Of a stretch of 5,329 bases of DNA, positions 1-4,920 are shown piece by piece (position 1 is the first letter of the stretch; every line of letters begins with the position of its first letter). Origin of the DNA: Candidatus Bathyarchaeota archaeon UBA185 (GTDB taxonomy: Archaea > Thermoproteota > Bathyarchaeia > 40CM-2-53-6); the NCBI GenBank assembly GCA_002495485.1, contig DAFH01000147.1, positions 1,616-6,944 on the forward strand, read 5' to 3'. The position numbers were made by a program, and so were the translations under genes. The notes below the pieces were generated by a model. That model worked only from the letters and a program-made list of their open reading frames with translations, did not search any database and had not been told where the DNA came from.

Positions 1-607
1 TCGGAAAGTTCTCTTCAACCTTTCCAACCAGATCTGCGCCGACGTCGGCTGACTTCGTGAAAATTCCACCACCCAACTGGGCAAACAGCGCCGCCAAGGA
101 AGCGCCAAAGCCAAAGCCGGCTAAGACCCCCGGGTCGCCAAATGCTGCGTAGAGAATCGACAAACCTAACAGACTCATACTGATGACAATTAGACCAAGC
201 GCTCCTCCTCCGAGAGTTGCAACTTTCAAAGCCTCGTAGGTCGATTTTTCAGCAGCTGCCGTGGACCTGACATTCGAGTTTGTGGCAGAATACATCGCTA
301 TGTACGCTGCGAAGAGCGAGAAGGAGACCCCGAGCAGAAAACTGAATGAGATCTCTGCCCCGTAGGTGAAATTCACCGTAGCTCCAAACGCGGCGACTAT
401 GACAAGAGCAATGATTACTGCGATTACCGCAATCGTTCTGAATTGTCTCTTCAGGTAGGCATTTGCACCTTCTCTGATGGCTTTCCAGATGGCGACCATC
501 TGCTCGTTGCCTTTCGGATATTTTCTGATCGTGTAGACGATGTAGATGGCGACGGCCACGCCGGCGATAGCGAGCGCAGTCGTCAGAAGTAACGGGTCGA
601 AAGCCAA
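1..607 (-). CDS. hppA: Membrane-bound ion-translocating pyrophosphatase, N-terminal 202 residues (partial, C-terminus off window)
   Basis: This integral membrane enzyme hydrolyses pyrophosphate and uses the energy to pump H+ or Na+ across the cytoplasmic membrane. The visible 202 residues hold about five hydrophobic segments (roughly 3-27, 56-78, 86-107, 129-154, 160-180). The conserved EGANAYLKRQF stretch (46-56) is followed by an NVRSTAAAE segment (112-120). The family hallmark GGGIFTKSADVGADLVGKVE lies at 179-198, with the pyrophosphate/Mg-binding residues D188, D192 and K196. The start is TTG at 605-607: an in-frame TAA lies ten codons upstream with no ATG or GTG between, and the hydrophobic N-terminus begins right after it. 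The downstream residues that decide K+ dependence and H+ versus Na+ pumping are outside the window. It is transcribed divergently from the geranylgeranyl reductase. Family assignment is firm; the pumped ion is unknown. Confidence 0.95.
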   Translation of the reverse strand, partial: MAFDPLLLTTALAIAGVAVAIYIVYTIRKYPKGNEQMVAIWKAIREGANAYLKRQFRTIAVIAVIIALVIVAAFGATVNFTYGAEISFSFLLGVSFSLFAAYIAMYSATNSNVRSTAAAEKSTYEALKVATLGGGALGLIVISMSLLGLSILYAAFGDPGVLAGFGFGASLAALFAQLGGGIFTKSADVGADLVGKVEENFP

Positions 608-664
608 GCTCTGGTTCCTACTAGCCTCGAATTATGGAATTTCCGCAAAGCCGCCCCGATCCGC

Positions 665-673
665 ATTATAAAT
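665..673 (-). promoter_or_regulatory. Candidate archaeal TATA box for hppA
   Basis: On the minus strand this reads ATTTATAAT, close to the archaeal box A consensus. Initiation about 25 bases downstream would fall near 643 and leave a leader of about 36 bases before the TTG at 607. The core is nearly symmetric (TTATAAAT on the plus strand), so it could instead, or also, serve the reductase with a leader of about 65 bases. Assigned by eye only. Confidence 0.4.
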
Positions 674-709
674 CTATTCACAAAATTCAGAACAATCTCT
701 CTGCCAAAC

Positions 710-718
710 GCATAAATC
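710..718 (+). promoter_or_regulatory. Candidate TATA-like box for the geranylgeranyl reductase
   Basis: The sequence GCATAAATC sits about 50 bases before the TTG start. A start site about 26 bases downstream, near 740, would give a short leader of about 25 bases that still contains the putative Shine-Dalgarno at 753-757. The match to consensus is weaker than that of the box at 665-673. Confidence 0.25.
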
Positions 719-752
719 GCGTCAGCGCTCATTGGGTAGAAAACTGAATAGC

Positions 753-757
753 TGATC
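753..757 (+). promoter_or_regulatory. Putative Shine-Dalgarno TGATC that supports the TTG start of the reductase
   Basis: TGATC matches the distal part of the archaeal ribosome-binding consensus (GGTGATC), with seven bases between it and the TTG at 765. The TGA inside it is also the in-frame stop that closes the reductase frame upstream, so no earlier start is possible. Confidence 0.45.
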
Positions 758-764
758 CAATTCT

Positions 765-1943
765 TTGACCGGCAACAAATACGATGTGATTATCGTCGGC
801 GGAGGCCCCGGAGGACTCTCAGCAGCTAGCCATCTGTCGCAGAAGGGCCTCAAAGTGAAGGTCTTCGAAAAGAAAAAAATGTTGGGTAAGCCGGTCCGGT
901 GCGGGGAATACTTTCCGGTCAAGGACGAGATGGTGAGACTCCTACCTCGAGTCAAGTGCATTGACATAATTGACGCGCCTGAGGATGCGATCGATTCGCG
1001 TTGCAAATCGATCAGACTCATCAGCCCACGGGGACATGAGTTCGAGTTTCCCTTCGCTGCGTACATCCTTGACAGACATGTGTTCGAGACTCATCTTGGC
1101 GACGTTGCCAGGAACAATGGTGCAGATATCGATGTGGGAGTTCATGCACACTACTTTCCAGACGAGGATGGCGGCTGGGTGGGACCAGACCGCGACCAGG
1201 CCGATCATGGAGAAATAATCATTGCCGCGGATGGCTATCCCAGCGAGACCGCGGAACGCGCGGGTCTACCAGAGCGCGAGTACGCTGGACCCTACGCCGT
1301 AGCGACCAATATCGAGTACTTGATGACGGATCTGGGAGTCGAGCAGGACGTAGCGGAGATGTACATGGACCCCCGATACTCGCCAGGTGGCTATGGCTGG
1401 ATCATACCGAAAGGACATGGGAGAGCCAACGTAGGGATTGGCATTCGTGAACCGTACGTTCGTCGGGACTGGCAAATCAGGGACCTCTTGGCCGGGTTCA
1501 TCGAGAACAACAAAGTCGCTGCTACGCGGCTCAAGGGCGGACGGAAAGCGTCGCTCATTGGCGATAGTCTTCCCGTGGACGGCCCTCTGTCAAAGACCTA
1601 CGGCGACCGAGTAATGGCGGTGGGAGATGCTGCAGGAATGGTCATGCCAACCAACGGCGGGGGAATTCAAACGGCCATGATAACCGGTCATCTCGCGGCA
1701 GAAGCTGCTGTACGGTTCTTTGAGGAAAAGACGCCCCTCTCGAGCTACGAGGAAGCCTGGAAAGATCAGATTGGCGTTGAGATGGACAATTCAAGGAAGA
1801 TGCGTCAGGCGTCAGACCGGTTCATGGGACACGGGTTCTTCTTCGACCTCATGCTGCGACTAATGGGCACCAAGAGGATCGCCGATGTGATAATGTGCCA
1901 GATACCTAGTGGCATGGGACCCTTTATGCACGCGTTAGCCTAG
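765..1943 (+). CDS. Geranylgeranyl reductase family FAD-dependent oxidoreductase (likely digeranylgeranylglycerophospholipid reductase), 392 aa
   Basis: This family hydrogenates the double bonds of geranylgeranyl chains. In archaea the main role is saturating the ether-lipid core at the membrane surface, using FAD and a low-potential reductant. The N-terminal Rossmann fold has VGGGPGG at 11-17 and an acidic E35 ending the second strand. It is followed by the family motif KPVRCGE (42-48) with C46. An ADG motif lies at 155-157. The signature YGWIIPKG (210-217) leads into ANVGIGI (221-227). The second FAD motif is AVGDAAG (285-291), with a glycine-rich turn at 298-300. Length matches characterised archaeal members (about 390-400 residues). 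The TTG start is forced: an in-frame TGA lies nine bases upstream, and the next ATG (residue 40) would remove the Rossmann motif. It converges with ctaB, sharing four bases. Family is sure; substrate (archaeal lipid or menaquinone side chain) is inferred. Confidence 0.93.
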   Translation: MTGNKYDVIIVGGGPGGLSAASHLSQKGLKVKVFEKKKMLGKPVRCGEYFPVKDEMVRLLPRVKCIDIIDAPEDAIDSRCKSIRLISPRGHEFEFPFAAYILDRHVFETHLGDVARNNGADIDVGVHAHYFPDEDGGWVGPDRDQADHGEIIIAADGYPSETAERAGLPEREYAGPYAVATNIEYLMTDLGVEQDVAEMYMDPRYSPGGYGWIIPKGHGRANVGIGIREPYVRRDWQIRDLLAGFIENNKVAATRLKGGRKASLIGDSLPVDGPLSKTYGDRVMAVGDAAGMVMPTNGGGIQTAMITGHLAAEAAVRFFEEKTPLSSYEEAWKDQIGVEMDNSRKMRQASDRFMGHGFFFDLMLRLMGTKRIADVIMCQIPSGMGPFMHALA

Positions 1944-2860
1944 TGTCTTAACGCCGCGTCAATGATCATGGTGGCGAAAAGTAGGAAGAGGTATGGGCTG
2001 GAGATTTTGAACATCCTCCAAGCGTTCGTCTCGGTCGGCTTGTAGAGGACCCAGAGACTGCCGGCCAGGTTTGCCAGCCCGGCCAACAGCGCCACCGCTC
2101 CATATATCGGCCCGAAGTAGCCGAGAAGATAGAGGGCGAAGGAGAAGGGGACCATGATGAGAGAGAAGAGAATGATCAACCGCAGAGCCGTTGCCGAGCC
2201 CACAACGACGGGCAACATCGGTACACCTGCCCGGGAATAATCCGACCGATACGAAACAGCCAGGAACCATATGTGAACAGGAATCCACACAAAAACGAGT
2301 CCGCCCATCAAGAAGGGGACTATTCCCAGCGGCAATCCACCGATGGGACCGCGAGTTACGGCGGACCATCCGAATAATACTGGAAGTCCGCCACTGAACC
2401 CACCCAATAAGATGTTGAGCGGGCTGCGTCGTTTTAGCAACAAACTGTAGACTCCAACATTGTCGAGTATTCCCAGAGCCATCCAGAGAAGTGAGAATAG
2501 GTTGAGCAAGGCGGACAGAACCAGAGAGACGACAATCAGACCCAGAGCAAACCTGAGCGCCGCTTGTGGCGTAATCCTTCCGGATGGAAGAGGTCGATGC
2601 CTTGTTCGTAGCATTACAGCGTCGATGTCACGGTCGTTGAAGTTAGTCAGAGCATTGCAGCCCGCGCACCCTGCGGTGATTGCGGCTCCCGCCATTAGCC
2701 AGCCAAGAGGGCTGAGGGCCGTGGACAGCACTCTCGTCGCAATGAACGTTGAAGATAGCGAGGTAAAGACGAGCAGGGACCAGATCTTCGGCTTTGTGAA
2801 TTCAAAGTAGGTTTGGACTCTTTCACTGACGCTGCGTGATTCCTGACGCTGGATTAGCAG
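1940..2860 (-). CDS. ctaB: Heme O synthase (protoheme IX farnesyltransferase, UbiA superfamily); start codon uncertain
   Basis: This membrane enzyme transfers a farnesyl group to heme b, giving heme O for o- or a-type terminal oxidases. Numbered from the GTG at 2729-2731 (263 aa), the catalytic motif NDRDID is at 32-37, followed by RTRHRPLPSGRI (42-53). LKRRSPLNILLGG is at 99-111, PVHIW at 151-155 and SDYSRAGVPMLPVVVG at 163-178. These are the heme O synthase versions, unlike lipid or quinone UbiA enzymes. The reading frame carries clear family homology upstream of that GTG: SERVQTYFEFTKPKIW plus the first membrane helix, coding from 2827. Between the in-frame TGA near 2904 and the GTG there is no ATG, GTG or TTG. 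I extend to the CTG at 2858-2860 (306 aa, the usual family length) as the most plausible rare start. The only canonical in-frame start is the GTG at 2731. About ten bases separate CTG from the preceding cupredoxin stop. Confidence 0.88.
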   Translation of the reverse strand: MLIQRQESRSVSERVQTYFEFTKPKIWSLLVFTSLSSTFIATRVLSTALSPLGWLMAGAAITAGCAGCNALTNFNDRDIDAVMLRTRHRPLPSGRITPQAALRFALGLIVVSLVLSALLNLFSLLWMALGILDNVGVYSLLLKRRSPLNILLGGFSGGLPVLFGWSAVTRGPIGGLPLGIVPFLMGGLVFVWIPVHIWFLAVSYRSDYSRAGVPMLPVVVGSATALRLIILFSLIMVPFSFALYLLGYFGPIYGAVALLAGLANLAGSLWVLYKPTETNAWRMFKISSPYLFLLFATMIIDAALRH

Positions 2861-2870
2861 TTGAGCCGCC

Positions 2871-3497
2871 CTATGAGACCACGATGTTGCCGTTCATGCT
2901 TCCATGTTGATCGCTACACGGAATAGTGCAGAAGTATGAGTAGGTGCCCGCCGCCGTGAACGTCACGGTCACCGTGTACCACTGTTGGAAGGGAATGTAG
3001 GACGTACTGGGGGACCCGCAAGTACCACCTAGCGTACCATTGTCAACTTGGATCGCGCCAGAGATTGTGAATCCATGTGCGGCGCAGGACGATAGCCAGC
3101 ATTCCGACTTACCGCCATCGGAGTACGATCCACATGGGAAGGTGGCGTTCTCGCCATAGATGTAGAAAGTTATGGTGTCTCCAGTGTTTGCGTCGATCGT
3201 TTTGTTGTCGCTGTTGCCCAAGTATTTCTGATACGTGACTCCGGTCATGTTCGGGCCCCCACCTTGCGTGAAGGCTGGCATACGTGATGTCTGGTTCAGG
3301 ATTGCCGTGTTCGTAACGTGAAACCCTCCCTCCTCTTCGACTATCGCTGTCATGAAGACCAGACGGTGCACGGGTGCCACCACTACGTGCGCGTGCGGCA
3401 GGACGAACTGATAGTAGTAGATTCCGCCCCCCGCAGCCGCGATTACTACGAGTCCAAGGATTCCTACGACTGGAAGGTGCTTCCTCTGGGGCTGCAT
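2871..3497 (-). CDS. Membrane-anchored CuA-type cupredoxin, cytochrome oxidase subunit II-like, 208 aa
   Basis: The protein has one N-terminal membrane anchor (about 8-30) and an external cupredoxin domain. The C-terminal stretch YFCTIPCSDQHGSM gives C190, C194, H198 and M201 in the spacing CxxxCxxxHxxM, and H141 (AAHGFTI) supplies the upstream histidine. This is the full binuclear CuA ligand set; plastocyanins and sulfocyanins have a single cysteine. One anchor plus a CuA domain resembles subunit II of ba3-type oxidases rather than the usual two-helix form. It differs from typical subunit II in having Ser where CG is usual (C194-S195), a longer H-to-C interval (49 residues) and four more cysteines (C122, C133, C138, C160). 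Five NxT sequons (N68, N83, N98, N117, N153) fit an extracellular glycoprotein. The ATG at 3497 lies seven bases after the cytochrome b stop, with GTGA as a ribosome site; a longer reading from 3587 would overlap cytochrome b by about 80 bases and is unlikely. Oxidase subunit or free-standing carrier cannot be decided here. Confidence 0.85.
   Translation of the reverse strand: MQPQRKHLPVVGILGLVVIAAAGGGIYYYQFVLPHAHVVVAPVHRLVFMTAIVEEEGGFHVTNTAILNQTSRMPAFTQGGGPNMTGVTYQKYLGNSDNKTIDANTGDTITFYIYGENATFPCGSYSDGGKSECWLSSCAAHGFTISGAIQVDNGTLGGTCGSPSTSYIPFQQWYTVTVTFTAAGTYSYFCTIPCSDQHGSMNGNIVVS
2895..2930 (-). other. CuA-binding motif CxxxCxxxHxxM of the cupredoxin
   Basis: These codons encode residues 190-201, with Cys, Cys, His and Met at the exact CuA spacing. 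The remaining histidine ligand (H141) is encoded at 3075-3077. The motif is seen directly; copper binding is inferred from family knowledge. Confidence 0.8.
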
Positions 3498-3504
3498 GCG
3501 CGAT

Positions 3505-3508
3505 TCAC
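3505..3508 (-). promoter_or_regulatory. Shine-Dalgarno-like GTGA for the cupredoxin, overlapping the cytochrome b stop
   Basis: GTGA is seven bases before the ATG at 3497, and its TGA is the cytochrome b stop codon. The arrangement suggests translational coupling within the operon and favours the short 208-residue start. Confidence 0.45.
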
Positions 3509-4920
3509 TTGGCCTGGCTTGATACTCGGTATATGTGTACTGTTGCAGCGAAGGCCACGAAAACCATTCCAATCTCAAGCAGCGCATAGTTTTGGAGCGA
3601 ATCTACGAAGGCTCTGAAAATCGAAAAGTCGAGAAACGCTTGCAGAAGCAGTAGGCCTCCTAGAAGCGAGTAAACCTCGCTCCTGTTGAGGAGGTAGGGC
3701 TGGACCCTCCTGTAGGGGAGGGGTTTCTTCGCCGCCCGCAACGCATCAAGCTTAGCCTTCCTCCATCGGACAAACGCATAGACGAAACCGTAAGCTAAGG
3801 CAGTGGCCAGCAGTAAGCTGGCGCCGAACAAGGTTGGATCGATCACCAGTTGGCTCTCATTCGTCAAGGCCTGGAACGGATTCGCCGCCCTGAATCCCCA
3901 AACCGTAACTATTGCTATCTGACCTAGAGCTGCAACGCCCAGCGCGACCCAGAACGGCCTGTCGAGCATGGCGATCTTCTTTCCTCGGTCGAAAAAGGGG
4001 GCCACGAGAAAAATCAGGACGAATATGGTCGGGATGATAGCTCCCGCTATGAACGGAGGCAGACCCTTGGTCCTGATGAACGCGTAGAGGCTGGTAAAGT
4101 ACCACTCGGGGAAAGTGATCTGAGTTGGCAAGTTCGGAATGTACTCTACCCCAACTTCAACGGGGAATAATCCTCCCATTATGAGAATAATTCCGGTTAT
4201 CGCAGAGGCGACTGGGATGTCAAGAACCAGATTCTTCGGGAGGTGGACGGACATGACCGCGAGCATAATGATTGGGATGATGAACACATGGAATGCGTAG
4301 AATCGAATGGCTAGGTCGTTGAAGCTGAACCCGAAGATTATCTGTGACAGGTTGGCGCCTATCACCGGACTGTAATACGTCAGCGTCTGCCCTATGTTGA
4401 TCGCCAATTGGCCGCGTATGTTGAAGATCAGGTCGTATCCGGTGTATGCTTCTATGATAGTTATGACCCCTAGGATTATGCCTGTGACCCAGAGCATTTC
4501 ATAGCGGAGCTTGTACCGTCCCGCAAAGTACTGGTAGAACATGTGCATTACTGCGAGGAGGACCATCGCATTCGATGCGGTGTAGTGGATGTTTCGTATG
4601 AGGAAACCCCAGTTGACCTGATTGTTGATTGACTGGACGCTCTGGTAGGCTTGGTTGCATGCGGCTGGGGTCACAGTGGCGTTCGAACAGTCTCCGAATA
4701 CGGGCGTATAGTGGAAAAGCAGCAGTGCTCCTGTGACACCCAGGATGATGAAGACGATCAGCGTTAGCATGCCGAGGAATCCAAGGGGGCTGATGAATCT
4801 CGAGGGAAAGACGATTTTGAGAGCTAATAGAATAGTCCGCTCGAGCCGGTCCCAGATCCATCTGAGGAGCGCGATGATGGGGTCTAGGACCCCTTTCTTC
4901 TTACTGGGAGGTGCGGCCAA
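3505..4920 (-). CDS. Cytochrome b of a bc1/b6f-like quinol-oxidising complex, fused long form with C-terminal extension, 471 aa
   Basis: This is the membrane core that oxidises quinol and passes electrons to the Rieske protein and through two b hemes. An amphipathic N-terminal helix (about 14-36) precedes helix A (43-70). Heme ligands are H112 and H126 in helix B (HX13H), and H211 and H226 in helix D (HX14H, the b6f-like spacing; bc1 has HX13H). The Qo-site motif PEWY is at 271-274. The PetB-like half (A-D) and PetD-like half (helices near 238-254, 291-310, 323-343, 364-384) are in one chain. Two further hydrophobic helices (about 415-433 and 444-463) follow a basic linker, beyond the usual eight. 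C78 and C88 in the A-B loop could form an external disulfide. The TTG start at 4918-4920 is the only one available: an in-frame TAG lies at 4936-4938 and the next ATG is inside helix A. It overlaps the Rieske gene by 20 bases. Confidence 0.95.
   Translation of the reverse strand: MAAPPSKKKGVLDPIIALLRWIWDRLERTILLALKIVFPSRFISPLGFLGMLTLIVFIILGVTGALLLFHYTPVFGDCSNATVTPAACNQAYQSVQSINNQVNWGFLIRNIHYTASNAMVLLAVMHMFYQYFAGRYKLRYEMLWVTGIILGVITIIEAYTGYDLIFNIRGQLAINIGQTLTYYSPVIGANLSQIIFGFSFNDLAIRFYAFHVFIIPIIMLAVMSVHLPKNLVLDIPVASAITGIILIMGGLFPVEVGVEYIPNLPTQITFPEWYFTSLYAFIRTKGLPPFIAGAIIPTIFVLIFLVAPFFDRGKKIAMLDRPFWVALGVAALGQIAIVTVWGFRAANPFQALTNESQLVIDPTLFGASLLLATALAYGFVYAFVRWRKAKLDALRAAKKPLPYRRVQPYLLNRSEVYSLLGGLLLLQAFLDFSIFRAFVDSLQNYALLEIGMVFVAFAATVHIYRVSSQAK

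Larger units (their letters stand above)
608..764. promoter_or_regulatory. Divergent intergenic region between hppA and the geranylgeranyl reductase
   Basis: These 157 bases separate the TTG starts of two outward-facing genes and are clearly more AT-rich than the flanking coding sequence, most of all at 640-720. I see no convincing small gene and no clear palindromic operator. Two TATA-like boxes, listed separately, could serve the two directions. Promoter activity is inferred from composition and spacing only. Confidence 0.55.

Noticed and set aside
722..1066. A minus-strand reading frame of 114 codons over the start of the reductase
   Set aside because: It lies opposite the conserved Rossmann region of a firmly identified gene and its translation shows no recognisable domain.
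1900..1990. Rho-independent-like terminator between the convergent genes
   Set aside because: The stops overlap, and I see no stem-loop with a T-run on either strand.
1940..2731. Reading the UbiA-family gene as an archaeal lipid prenyltransferase (digeranylgeranylglyceryl phosphate synthase)
   Set aside because: The motifs RTRHRPLPSGRI, LKRRSPLNILLGG and DYSRAGVPMLPVV are those of heme O synthases, and the operon is respiratory.
2871..3497. Plastocyanin, sulfocyanin or other single-copper blue protein
   Set aside because: There are two cysteines in CxxxCxxxHxxM spacing, which is the CuA pattern; single-copper proteins have one ligand cysteine.
3498..3587. Longer cupredoxin start giving 238 residues
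   Set aside because: It would overlap cytochrome b by about 80 bases and put a polar, aromatic stretch before the membrane anchor; the ATG at 3497 has better spacing and a ribosome-site match.
3374..3617. Plus-strand frames over the cupredoxin N-terminus and the cytochrome b C-terminus
   Set aside because: They are antisense to two well-supported genes, and their arginine- and proline-rich translations look like shadow frames.
4499..4861. Minus-strand frame of 120 codons inside cytochrome b
   Set aside because: It is an out-of-frame shadow; the cytochrome b frame here carries helices A and B and the first heme ligand.
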